The position numbers were made by a program, and so were the translations under genes. The notes beneath the pieces were generated by a model that did not search any database, had not been told where the DNA came from, and was given only the letters and a program-made list of their open reading frames with translations. From the NCBI RefSeq assembly GCF_026914285.1, contig NZ_CP113864.1, forward strand, positions 347,501 to 411,500: DNA of 64,000 bases, written 5' to 3'. Within the stretch, counting starts at the first letter, position 1. Each line of letters begins with the position of its first letter. Origin of the DNA: Caldicellulosiruptor naganoensis. GTDB taxonomy: Bacteria > Bacillota > Thermoanaerobacteria > Caldicellulosiruptorales > Caldicellulosiruptoraceae. Below are positions 18,001 through 26,923 of the stretch, in pieces.

Positions 18001-19395
18001 ATGAAGGAAATAATTAGAAAAGTAATTATTGTTATTTGTTTTCTGAGCATTATATCAGGTTTTCAGTTTGTTTTATCAGCTCAAACCAAAACTAAAATTG
18101 TGAAAATTGATAATTTAAACATTATAGTAAAAGTTGGAGACAGTTTTACCTTGCCAAGCAAAGTCAAGGCTACCCTTTCTGACAAGAAAGTAGTTTATGT
18201 TCCTGTAAAATGGACTCCTAATAGAGTATCTACTCAAAATGTAGGCAGATTTGTATTTAAAGGCAAGGTTCAAAATTATAAGAAAGATGTTATATTAACA
18301 CTCAATGTAAGGTATTGGACCTTAGATGAGCTCAAGAAAGAAAAGAACAAGGTTGTTGTTTTAAAAGGTTATAACAAAGAAGGTAAGGTTTTTACATATT
18401 GTGGTATTTTGCTATCACCTGATGGGAAGATATTAACAACTTATACTGCTATCGATTATCTTCAGAAAGCGGAAGTATATATTGGAAATCAGAGATATGA
18501 AGTTGAAAAGGTTATAGACTATGATGTTTCAAAGGATATAGCGATTTTAAAATTGAAAGGGGCTAAGAATCTGCCATATGTAAAAATAGGCGACTCAACT
18601 AAGGTCAAACCAGGTGATAGAGTGGTAGTAATTAGCACATCAGCTATTTATACAAATGTGTTTGTTTCTGAATATGATAAAGATAACGGGGTATTTGTTC
18701 TTGGTGGAGAGGCTATTAAGAAGGACGATACAGGGATGGCAGCTTTTAATTTCAGGGGCGAGGTTATTGGTATTGGATTTACAGGGTATTATAATGAGAA
18801 TCCTAATAAGAAATATTTGATGGTGATTCCTTCTGAGAAAATAAAATCTCTTAAAGGTAATAAGAATTTAAGTTTATCACAGCTTTTTAGACGGGAACAT
18901 GTAATAGAGGGAAAAGATTTTTATTACGAAGGTGAGATAAAGGACGGTATGAGACATGGCTATGGCTACTGCAAGTGGAGCAATGGAGATGAGTATATAG
19001 GTGATTGGAAAAATGATACAATGGATGGATATGGAGAATATTACAGCGCAAATGGAGATGTTTATAAAGGCGATTTCAAAAATGGCATGTTTGATGGCAG
19101 AGGGACGTGCATTTTTGCAAACGGAGATAAGTATGAGGGAGAATGGAAGAATGACAAGATAAATGGGAAAGGCACATATATATGGGCAAATGGTGATAAG
19201 TACGAAGGTGAGTGGAAAAACGGAGTCAAAGAGGGATATGGAATATACACATGGGCTGATGGGGATAGATATGAAGGTGAGTGGAAAAACGATAAAATGA
19301 ATGGAACTGGGACAATGTATAAAGCAACAGGTGAGGTAATTAAGGGTATTTGGAAAGATGGTGAATTGATCCAAAAATTAGAGGATAATTTTTAA
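18001..19395 (+). CDS. Secreted Ig-like / inactive trypsin-like / MORN repeat protein
   Basis: 464 residues from ATG 18001 (GGAGGTG 9 bases ahead; GTG 17983 is less likely). Signal peptide about 1-27. Residues about 38-102 resemble a bacterial Ig-like (Big_4) domain (VPVKWTPNRV, FKGKVQNYKKDVILTLNV). Residues about 108-290 have the fold signature of DegP/trypsin-like proteases (GILLSPDGKILTTYT, DVSKDIAILKLKG, FNFRGEVIGIG), but the His position reads Thr (TTYTAIDYL for the usual TNYHVV) and the Ser motif reads DDTGMAAFN for GNSGGPLFN. Asp remains. It is therefore probably a non-catalytic domain. Residues about 308-455 are six full 23-residue MORN repeats (YEGEWKNxxxxGxGxYxWANGDK) and a half repeat. 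Likely a surface or envelope scaffold. The stop lies 2 bases before an IS256-type end. Confidence 0.8.
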   Translation: MKEIIRKVIIVICFLSIISGFQFVLSAQTKTKIVKIDNLNIIVKVGDSFTLPSKVKATLSDKKVVYVPVKWTPNRVSTQNVGRFVFKGKVQNYKKDVILTLNVRYWTLDELKKEKNKVVVLKGYNKEGKVFTYCGILLSPDGKILTTYTAIDYLQKAEVYIGNQRYEVEKVIDYDVSKDIAILKLKGAKNLPYVKIGDSTKVKPGDRVVVISTSAIYTNVFVSEYDKDNGVFVLGGEAIKKDDTGMAAFNFRGEVIGIGFTGYYNENPNKKYLMVIPSEKIKSLKGNKNLSLSQLFRREHVIEGKDFYYEGEIKDGMRHGYGYCKWSNGDEYIGDWKNDTMDGYGEYYSANGDVYKGDFKNGMFDGRGTCIFANGDKYEGEWKNDKINGKGTYIWANGDKYEGEWKNGVKEGYGIYTWADGDRYEGEWKNDKMNGTGTMYKATGEVIKGIWKDGELIQKLEDNF

Positions 19396-19397
19396 AA

Positions 19398-20928
19398 GGG
19401 TCTGTAAATAATTTTGTGTATTTAAATTCAGGATAATCTTGTCTACCTTCTATTTTTTAGTATTACCATTTTAAAAATTTTTATGCATAAATTTTTTAAA
19501 AGCTGGACAAAATTTAATAGTGGAATATATTGCTCTGATTTTTCTGGTTCTAATTTGTTTTAGATTGCTTCCATGAAAGCAATCTAAAGCGAACTGAAGT
19601 TTGTTATTAATTTATATATCCACTTAAACGTTCTGGATACATTATCAAAAGCTGATTTAATATTATATCCCAATTTCTGTACCTCTGTGTCCACTTTCTT
19701 ACAACATTTTTTGTTGCAAGATAAAGCATTTTCTCTAACGCTGTATCGTTTGGAAATACTGATTTTGCCTTTGTCACTTTTCTAAATTGTCTATAAACTC
19801 CTTATATGATGTTTGTTGTATAAATTATCTTCCTTATTCTGCCGAGGGAAACTTAAAAAACGAAGTCGGTAGCTCCCAGTTGTTTTCCCAGCTCCTGAAC
19901 GCATAAGGATACTGTTTCCCCCATTTTTCTTTTACATAATAAAAATTTTCCAGTGCTTCTTCTTCATTAGTTGCCTGATATACTTTTTTAAAATCCTTTG
20001 AAAATTCTTTTATATGCTTGTATGAAACATATTTGAACGAATTGACTTGGCTGATGAATAATACACTTTTGAATATCGCTTTTCGGGAACACTGCTTCTA
20101 TTGCTTCTTTTAAATCTGTCAACCCATCAACACAAAATAGTAATACCTCTTCCACTCCTCTTGTTTTCAAGTCATTCAAAACACCCAACCAGAATTTAGA
20201 GCTTTCACTTTCTCCAATCCATATTCCTAAAACATCTTTATATCCTTCAATGTTAATACCTAAACCAACATAGGCAGCTTTATTCACAATTTTTACCCTC
20301 GTCTTTTATCTTGTAATGAATCGCGTCCCTGAAAATAAACGGATATATCTTTTCCAATGGTCTATTTTGCCATTATCTTATTCTGCTGAATAATTTTCTC
20401 TGTAATTTTGCTAACCATTTCAGCAGGTATTTCGATACCATAAATATCTTTTATTTGCACATGAATGTCTCGAGTTGCTATTGCTCTTGAATACATGGCC
20501 ATGAATTTGTCTTCAATCTCTGAAATATCTCTTTTGTATTTAGGAATTATCTTGGGTTCAAATTCATCTTCTCTATCCCTTGGAATATCAAGCTCCATTT
20601 CACCAAACTTGGTTTTGAGAGTTTTTTGACTATAACCATTTCGCGAATTTGTTGTCTGCTTGTTTTTGATATCATATTTTTCGTACCCTAAACTTTCCTC
20701 AATTTCTGCTTCTAGAAAACTTTGGAGTAAGTCTTTGAATAGATCCTTCAAATTCTCATAAATGTCACTTACACCGTGGATGCTATTTTTCCTTATGAAC
20801 ACAAGCAATTGTTCTTTTGTTAAAACATTTTCCATAACAAAAACCTCCCTCTTGGATATTTTTGTTTATATTCTGATTCTTACCAAGAAGGAGGTCCTTA
20901 TACTTTACACAAAATTATTTATAGTCTC
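19398..20928 (-). mobile_element. Decayed IS256-type insertion sequence, 1531 bp
   Basis: Imperfect terminal inverted repeats at 19398-19420 and 20906-20928 share CT(G/A)TAAATAATTTTGTGTA. Between them lies a disrupted mutator-type transposase on the minus strand. A related solo end is at 14093-14176. The element begins right after the stop of the MORN gene. No matching target duplication is evident. Confidence 0.8.
19700..20835 (-). pseudogene. IS256 family transposase, broken
   Basis: The N-terminal part (20835-20362) has the typical start MENVLTKEQLLVFIRKN, EIEESLGYEKYD and FGEMELDIPRDREDEFEPKI with ITEKIIQQ. After a stop it resumes at 20287-19988 in another frame (AAYVGLGINIEGYKDVLGIW, EEVLLFCVDGLTDLKEAIEAVFP, carrying the second catalytic Asp region) and further C-terminal coding (KKVYQATNEEEALENF, SWENNWELPTSFFKFP) continues in yet another frame to about 19850. 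Several stops and frameshifts show it is dead. Confidence 0.85.
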
Positions 20929-20975
20929 ACTCCCAACCTTGTTTCTTTTTGGGAAAGGTCCCTTTCACTTTTTAA

Positions 20976-21965
20976 TTATGAGTTTAAAATCTCATCAATC
21001 TCTCTCAGCTCTTCTTCTGAAAACTCAAGATTATTTATACAACCCACATTATCTTCAATCTGAGATACTTTGCTTGCACCGACAATTACTGAAGCTACAA
21101 CTTTATTTCGTAAAATCCACGAAAGTGCAAGCTGTGAAACTGTCTGCCCACGTCTTTTTGCAATCTCAGATAATTTTTTAACTTTTTCAATTCTCTCAGG
21201 TGTTATATCGCTTTCTTTTAAGAACACTCCTGATTTTCTTACTCTTGAGTCTTCAGGAATTCCGTCCAAATAACGCTCTGTCAGAAGCCCCTGGGCAAGA
21301 GGAGAATATATCACAGCTCCCATGCCAAGCTCATTTAATGTATCAAATAAGCTATTTTCAACATCTCTTGCAAACATATTATATCGAACTTGATTTACAA
21401 TGAGTTTTAATCCCATTTGCTTGGCAGCTGAATACGCTATTTTAGTTTGTTCAGGATTGTAATTTGATATACCGGCATACAAAGCTTTTCCGCTGTGCAC
21501 TGCCTGATACAAAGCTTCCATTGTCTCTTCAATTGGTGTTTCTGGGTCAGGTCTGTGCGAATAAAAAATATCAACATAGTCAAGGTTCATTCGTTTAAGG
21601 CTTTGGTCTAAGCTTGCAAGAAGGTACTTTTTTGAACCCCAATCGCCATAAGGACCATCCCACATCCTATAGCCTGCCTTTGTTGCAACAACTATCTCAT
21701 CTCTGTAAGGTTTTAAATCAAGTTTAAATATTCTGCCAAAGTTCTCTTCAGCAGCACCCGGTGGTGGTCCGTAGTTGTTTGCCAAATCAAAGTGAGTGAT
21801 TCCAAGGTCAAAGGCTTTTCTTACAATCTCACGCATGTTTTCAAGAGAGTCACTGTAGCCGAAGTTGTGCCAAAAACCAAGCGAGATAGCAGAAAGTTTT
21901 AGCCCACTTTTTCCACAGCGAAGGTATATCATGTTATTGTATCTGTTCGGGTCGGCAATATACAT
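20976..21965 (-). CDS. Aldo/keto reductase (YghZ-like)
   Basis: NADPH-dependent reductase of the AKR superfamily, about 329 residues from ATG 21965 (GGAG about 10 bases upstream; an ATG 24 codons earlier lacks a ribosome site and adds an unrelated extension). Catalytic tetrad readable: Asp in THFDLANNYG, Tyr in the same motif, Lys in VVATKAGYRMW, His in YSHRPDPETP. GPPPGAAEENFGRI and the C-terminal NADP-binding IVGASKVSQIEDNV point to the L-glyceraldehyde-3-phosphate/methylglyoxal reductase subgroup. Role: detoxification or reduction of small aldehydes; the precise substrate is unproven. Confidence 0.88.
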   Translation of the reverse strand: MYIADPNRYNNMIYLRCGKSGLKLSAISLGFWHNFGYSDSLENMREIVRKAFDLGITHFDLANNYGPPPGAAEENFGRIFKLDLKPYRDEIVVATKAGYRMWDGPYGDWGSKKYLLASLDQSLKRMNLDYVDIFYSHRPDPETPIEETMEALYQAVHSGKALYAGISNYNPEQTKIAYSAAKQMGLKLIVNQVRYNMFARDVENSLFDTLNELGMGAVIYSPLAQGLLTERYLDGIPEDSRVRKSGVFLKESDITPERIEKVKKLSEIAKRRGQTVSQLALSWILRNKVVASVIVGASKVSQIEDNVGCINNLEFSEEELREIDEILNS

Positions 21966-22133
21966 ATCTTTCCAGACTCCTTTTAAAGGTTTTAATAATT
22001 TGATTTTAGCTTGATGAGATGAATATTGCAATATCAACTCTACTTTGCTTCCAAATTTTCAATTGCAATGAATATGAAAAAAAACTATAATATAGATAAT
22101 AACACTTATAAAGCTTTTAAGGATGTATGAGGA

Positions 22134-22607
22134 ATGGACGAGAATATCAGAAGAGATGATAACTTAAAACGAATAGAAGTAAAAATTGCGGGGATGAACT
22201 ATGTACTAAAAACTGACGAAGATGAAGAGTACATAATGAGAATTGCAAACTTTATAAACAAAAAAATGTCTGAGGTTATTGCAAATGAACCGCACCTTAG
22301 CACATCGCTTTCTGCTATGCTTACAGCATTTTTGATAACAGATGAGTATTTTAAGCACTTGCAAGAATGTGAAGAAAAGCTCTCGAACACTTCAAGTGAT
22401 GCTGAAAAATATATGAAAGAAATTGAGGAGTATAAAGAAAAGCTAAAAGAGGCGGAAGAAAAAATAGCTGAGCAGACAGAACAGATTGAAAAGCTAAATG
22501 AAATTATCCAAAACCTCACCCAAGAACTTGAAATGACGAAACTTGAACTTGATAGGACAAAAAAAGAGCTTGACGATTTTATAAATACATTCGATGGTGA
22601 TAGATAA
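22134..22607 (+). CDS. zapA: Cell division protein ZapA
   Basis: 157 residues. The ZapA globular head is readable (RIEVKIAGMNYVLKTDEDEEYIMRIA, here split by positions 11-36) followed by a long coiled coil rich in Glu and Lys to the C-terminus. ZapA bundles FtsZ filaments at the division site. It is longer than many ZapA proteins because of the extended coil. A TATAAT-like box (about 22090) precedes it. The next gene begins right after its stop and is probably co-transcribed. Confidence 0.85.
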   Translation: MDENIRRDDNLKRIEVKIAGMNYVLKTDEDEEYIMRIANFINKKMSEVIANEPHLSTSLSAMLTAFLITDEYFKHLQECEEKLSNTSSDAEKYMKEIEEYKEKLKEAEEKIAEQTEQIEKLNEIIQNLTQELEMTKLELDRTKKELDDFINTFDGDR

Positions 22608-22608
22608 A

Positions 22609-23481
22609 ATGAAGCTGCTTTTTATATTCTTAGACGGTGTTGGGAAAGGGGAGAATAAGGCGCACAACCCCTTTTTTTATTATCACCCTAAATCATATGA
22701 TATATTCTTAGAAAAAGGAATTATGAGATTCTTAGATGCCACATTAAAGGTTCCAGGCCTTCCACAGAGTGCCACAGGCCAGGTTACAATTTACTCTGGA
22801 ATAAATGCTGCAAAAGAGGTTGGTTTTCACATAAACGGTCAGATTACACCAAGCCTCAAGAGAATCATTGATAAGAAGAATATATTTAAAACTCTAAAAC
22901 AAAATGGTCTTAAAGTTGACTTTGCAAATGTCTATAGGGATGAGTATTTGCAAAAACTATTAAATGATAGGAACTTTAAAATGTCTGTTACAAGTTACAT
23001 GGCTTTAAATAGCGATGTTGCTTTAAAAACTGTTGAAGACTTGTTAAAAGGTGAGGGTGTGTACTGCGATATCACAAATGAAATCTTAATAGAAAGTGGC
23101 TATAATGTACCGCTTTTTTCGCCCCAAAAAGCCGCAGAGAATCTTCTAAATATTTCAGAAAAGAGCCATTTTGTTCTATTTGAACACTTCAAGACAGACC
23201 TTGTTGGTCACTCTTGCGATATGGAAAAGGCAATAAAACTTGTAAAGGTCTTAGATGAATTTTTTATTTGCATAATTGAGAACCTTCCACCTGACACGTG
23301 CATAATTATTACTTCAGACCACGGGAATCTTGAAGATTTGTCTGTTAAAACTCACACATACAACTTGGTTCCATTTTTGGCATACGGCAAAGGACAAGAG
23401 GTTTTTAAAGATATAAGTTCAATTGAACAGGTTTATGAGTATATTTTGAAATACTTCAAAATAGCAGAAAAAGAGGGATGA
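22609..23481 (+). CDS. Alkaline-phosphatase-superfamily metalloenzyme
   Basis: About 290 residues. ATG 22609 gives MKLLFIFLDGVGKGENKAHN, the typical start of the phosphopentomutase/phosphoglycerate mutase-type metalloenzyme domain; the frame extends 5 codons upstream inside zapA but the family starts here. Metal-site motifs: FLDGVG (Asp), LPQSATGQ (nucleophile region), FKTDLVGHS (Asp/His) and ITSDHGNLED (Asp/His). It is much shorter than full phosphoglycerate mutase and lacks its transferase insert, so a phosphohydrolase or phosphotransferase of unknown substrate is most likely. Confidence 0.8.
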   Translation: MKLLFIFLDGVGKGENKAHNPFFYYHPKSYDIFLEKGIMRFLDATLKVPGLPQSATGQVTIYSGINAAKEVGFHINGQITPSLKRIIDKKNIFKTLKQNGLKVDFANVYRDEYLQKLLNDRNFKMSVTSYMALNSDVALKTVEDLLKGEGVYCDITNEILIESGYNVPLFSPQKAAENLLNISEKSHFVLFEHFKTDLVGHSCDMEKAIKLVKVLDEFFICIIENLPPDTCIIITSDHGNLEDLSVKTHTYNLVPFLAYGKGQEVFKDISSIEQVYEYILKYFKIAEKEG

Positions 23482-23492
23482 TATAGGCTGCC

Positions 23493-25796
23493 ATGAAAAA
23501 AGTAGAGCTTTTATCACCTGCAGGTGGGTTTGAAGAGCTCATCTCAGCAATTCAAGCTGGTGCAGATAGTGTATATGTTGGTGCAAAGGAATTTTCAGCA
23601 AGGGCGTATGCAAAAAACTTCTCAGAAGATGAACTAATCAGAGCTATAGATTACTGCCACCAAAGAGGGAAAAAGATTTATCTTGCCATAAACACTTTAA
23701 TCTATGACGAAGAAATACCCAAGGCTTTAAAGCTTCTAGAACTTGCCTATAAAGAAGGGATTGATGCTGTCATTGTACAGGATTTTGGACTGCTTGCTAT
23801 AATCAAAAGAGAGTTTGCAGACCTTCCCATTCATGCAAGCACGCAGATGACAATTCACAACTTGTTTGGTGCAAAAGTGCTATCAAGACTTGGAGTAAAA
23901 AGAGTTGTTTTGGCAAGAGAACTGAATATAAATGAGATAAAGAACATCAAAAAAGGTGCTGATATAGAAGTTGAAGTTTTTGTCCACGGTGCACTTTGTA
24001 TTTCGTATTCAGGGCAGTGCCTTTTTTCAAGCATACTTTTCAAAAGAAGCGGGAACAGAGGACAGTGCAGCCAGCCATGCAGGCTTTATTATAAGCTTCT
24101 TAGTAAAGACAAAAAGATTGCAGATGAAGGCTATCTTTTGTCACCAAGAGACATATGCCTTTTAGATCATATTCCAGATCTTATTGAAGCAGGTGTGGAC
24201 TCTTTCAAAATAGAGGGAAGGCTAAAGGACAAATATTATGTGTATACATTGACCTCTATTTATAGAAAGTATATAGATATGTACTATCAAACAGGGAAGA
24301 TTGAAGTAGAAGGAGAGGACAAAAACAAACTCTTTCTTGTTTTCAACAGAGGAAATTTTAGCAAAGGGTATTTGAGTAATCCCTCTTATGATAATCTCAT
24401 TTTTAAATCAGCGCCCAACAACACAGGGCTTTTGATTGGCAGCTTTTACTTTAAAGATGGCAGGCTTTTTATGAAAACATCTTATGACCTTACAAATGGT
24501 GATATAATTGCATTTAGAAGTGAAAAGTTTGAGGAAGTTTTGCTTGAGATAAACAACAATATCTCAAAGTGCCAAGGTGGTAGAGTTAAGGTTGATATAG
24601 ATTTTGCAAGAAAAAAGGTTTTAAAAGACGTTTCAAATGGGCAAGTTTTCTTGGTCAAAAGTAAACAGCTTGAAGATGAGGTAGACCAAGTTTTAAAAAA
24701 GGAGAAAAAGTTCAGAAAGGTAAATTTTGAGGTTACAATAAAAAGAGGAGAAAATATAAAAGCTATTGCAAAGACAGAATTTTTTGAAGCACATGCAACA
24801 GGGCCTGTGCCAGAGGAGGCAAAATCAAAGCCAACAACATACCAAAATATTTTAGACAGTTTTTCAAAGCTTGGTGGTACAATTTTTGAGTTAAAGCGAC
24901 TAAAAGTTCATCTTGATGATAACATCTTTGTCAAGATTTCAGATTTAAACTTGCTGCGAAAAGAAGTGATAGAAAAGCTGTCAGAGTCAATAACTTGTTC
25001 TTTTAAAAGAAGTTTTCAAAAGCCACTTGAAATGCTCTATTATTTAGAAACAAGGCAAATTGACAAGATGAAAACTTCACATAAAAGGTTTTCGTTTATA
25101 GTTGATTCATTTTTACAATACCAAAAGGTAAAAGGATTTTTACTTTCGCACAAAATTGAAAACTTTGACATTTACGTTCCATACACCTTGATTTTTGACC
25201 ATGAATTTTCAGAAAATGACATTGTATACTTTGACAGGATTACGCACGATAACGACCTTGAAAAAATAGACATTAAAACTTTAAAGAATAGAGGCTTTAA
25301 AAAAGTTTTAATAAGAAACCTTGGACAGTATGATCTTTTGAAAGACCACTTTGATCTTTATTTTGACTACAGTTTCAATGTTGTAAATTCTTTTGCAATG
25401 GATTTTATAAAAAGTCTGGGCGCAAAAAGACTTTGTTTGTCTTGTGAGCTTTCAAAGCAGCAGATTAAAAGAATATGGGAAAATACTCCAAATGACCTTG
25501 AGATTGAAACTGTGGTCTTCTGGAAAATTCCGCTTATGATAAACAAGCTCAAATTTTTTGAAAAAGGTTCATATCTGCAAGACAGAAAAGGAGAGCTATT
25601 AAAGCTGATTTCTACCCAGACACTGAAAAACGAGATTTTAAACCCTGCAGCACTTTATATTGACGACAAAGATGTGCCTGCAGATGTTATAAGATTTGAT
25701 TTTACAGCCTGCTCCATAGACGAAATTACCAGCATTTTTGAGAACTATTTTGATGCTAAAAGTGTAAACTTAAAACTTACAAAGGGGTACTATTAA
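23493..25796 (+). CDS. Peptidase U32 family protein (with C-terminal DUF3656-type region)
   Basis: 767 residues. U32 hallmarks: LSPAGGFEELISAIQAGADS near the start, EVEVFVHGALCISYSGQC and the Cys-rich NRGQCSQPCRLYY, with the Cys residues now known in some family members (RlhA, TrhP) to bind an iron-sulphur cluster used in RNA hydroxylation. The long form with about 350 extra C-terminal residues is like RlhA, which hydroxylates 23S rRNA, so an RNA-modifying role is at least as likely as a collagenase role. Starts 11 bases after the preceding gene and is 3 bases from the next: one operon. Confidence 0.85.
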   Translation: MKKVELLSPAGGFEELISAIQAGADSVYVGAKEFSARAYAKNFSEDELIRAIDYCHQRGKKIYLAINTLIYDEEIPKALKLLELAYKEGIDAVIVQDFGLLAIIKREFADLPIHASTQMTIHNLFGAKVLSRLGVKRVVLARELNINEIKNIKKGADIEVEVFVHGALCISYSGQCLFSSILFKRSGNRGQCSQPCRLYYKLLSKDKKIADEGYLLSPRDICLLDHIPDLIEAGVDSFKIEGRLKDKYYVYTLTSIYRKYIDMYYQTGKIEVEGEDKNKLFLVFNRGNFSKGYLSNPSYDNLIFKSAPNNTGLLIGSFYFKDGRLFMKTSYDLTNGDIIAFRSEKFEEVLLEINNNISKCQGGRVKVDIDFARKKVLKDVSNGQVFLVKSKQLEDEVDQVLKKEKKFRKVNFEVTIKRGENIKAIAKTEFFEAHATGPVPEEAKSKPTTYQNILDSFSKLGGTIFELKRLKVHLDDNIFVKISDLNLLRKEVIEKLSESITCSFKRSFQKPLEMLYYLETRQIDKMKTSHKRFSFIVDSFLQYQKVKGFLLSHKIENFDIYVPYTLIFDHEFSENDIVYFDRITHDNDLEKIDIKTLKNRGFKKVLIRNLGQYDLLKDHFDLYFDYSFNVVNSFAMDFIKSLGAKRLCLSCELSKQQIKRIWENTPNDLEIETVVFWKIPLMINKLKFFEKGSYLQDRKGELLKLISTQTLKNEILNPAALYIDDKDVPADVIRFDFTACSIDEITSIFENYFDAKSVNLKLTKGYY

Positions 25797-25799
25797 GAG

Positions 25800-26921
25800 A
25801 TGAAAGAGTTTACCAAAAACAAGTTTGTAGTTACAATGATTTACATTGTACTTTTTGCAGCATTTATCTTCTCGTGTGCATACTTAATAAAAGCATTTGG
25901 CCTTTTTATAAGATTTATTTTAAAGGCGTTTATACCTGTTTTGATTGGTCTTTTTATAGCAACAGTATTTGAACCAGTTCTGAAATACCTTGAGAAAAGA
26001 AAGCTCAGCCGTACAGTTTCTGCTATATTAATACTTTTGATTTTAAATGTACTTTTGGCATTTATCCTTGCAGAAGGAATATATATCCTTGTTAATGAAT
26101 GCATGAGCCTTATCTCCAGCCTGCAAAGTATTGACTATGACAAGGTCTATGACACCTTAAACAACCTATTTTCAAGCGTAAAGAACATATACACTGACCT
26201 TCCAGGCCCAATTGTAAACTTTATTCAAGCGGGTGTCAATGAGCTTACAAATATTCTAAACCAGATAGCAACATATAGCGTAAAAGTAATAAAGGTTATT
26301 CCTGCAACGTTAAAAGGAGTTACAATTTGTTTTTTCTCAGTGCTTTCAAGCTTTTTCTTTATGAGAGATAGACACAAAATGCGCGCATGGCTTATTCAAA
26401 ATTTCTCAGCTCAAGTTTACAAAGAACTATCAAGCATTGCTTTTAAAGTGATAAACTCTGTTGTTGACTATGCAAAGTCCCAGATAATCTTGTCAATTTT
26501 AATGTTTTTATCAGGACTTATTGGTCTTTCAATAATAAAAGCACCTTACTTTTTGGTAATAAGCCTTCTTTTGGGACTTTTGAGCATCATTCCAATTATA
26601 GGTTCAGGTATAATTCTTTTGCCTTGGATAGTAGGCAGTTTCATTGCTGGCAACACAAGCTTTGGTATAAAGCTCTTAATTGTGTATCTTATAATCTTAG
26701 GTCTTAGAGAATTAGCATCAATTAAAATTGTTGCATCGCAGGTTGGGATTTCGACATTTACAACCCTTATTTCTATCTATGCGGGCATTGAAATTTTTGG
26801 TGCGTGGGGGTTTATAATCGGTCCGCTTTTGGTTGTGTTTTTGAAGGCGATCTTTGAAACAGGGGCAATCAAAAAGATACGGGAGAATCTGTTTTTACAA
26901 AAAAGGAGTGAACAAGTATAA
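25800..26921 (+). CDS. ytvI: YtvI-like AI-2E family membrane protein
   Basis: 373 residues, about eight membrane helices. The AI-2E exporter family pattern is visible: an N-terminal helix pair, a soluble amphipathic central region (residues about 95-190) and the C-terminal LLLGLLSIIPIIGSGIILLPW and GAWGFIIGPLLVVFLKAI. Size and the FFFMRDRHKMRAWL stretch fit the sporulation membrane protein YtvI. It follows the U32 gene by 3 bases. Confidence 0.8.
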   Translation: MKEFTKNKFVVTMIYIVLFAAFIFSCAYLIKAFGLFIRFILKAFIPVLIGLFIATVFEPVLKYLEKRKLSRTVSAILILLILNVLLAFILAEGIYILVNECMSLISSLQSIDYDKVYDTLNNLFSSVKNIYTDLPGPIVNFIQAGVNELTNILNQIATYSVKVIKVIPATLKGVTICFFSVLSSFFFMRDRHKMRAWLIQNFSAQVYKELSSIAFKVINSVVDYAKSQIILSILMFLSGLIGLSIIKAPYFLVISLLLGLLSIIPIIGSGIILLPWIVGSFIAGNTSFGIKLLIVYLIILGLRELASIKIVASQVGISTFTTLISIYAGIEIFGAWGFIIGPLLVVFLKAIFETGAIKKIRENLFLQKRSEQV

Positions 26922-26923
26922 AA

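Noticed and set aside
18877-19374. Long minus-strand frame opposite the MORN repeats
   Set aside because: It is the antisense of a 69-nt periodic repeat, which keeps one antisense frame open; the plus frame has the signal peptide, domains and ribosome site.
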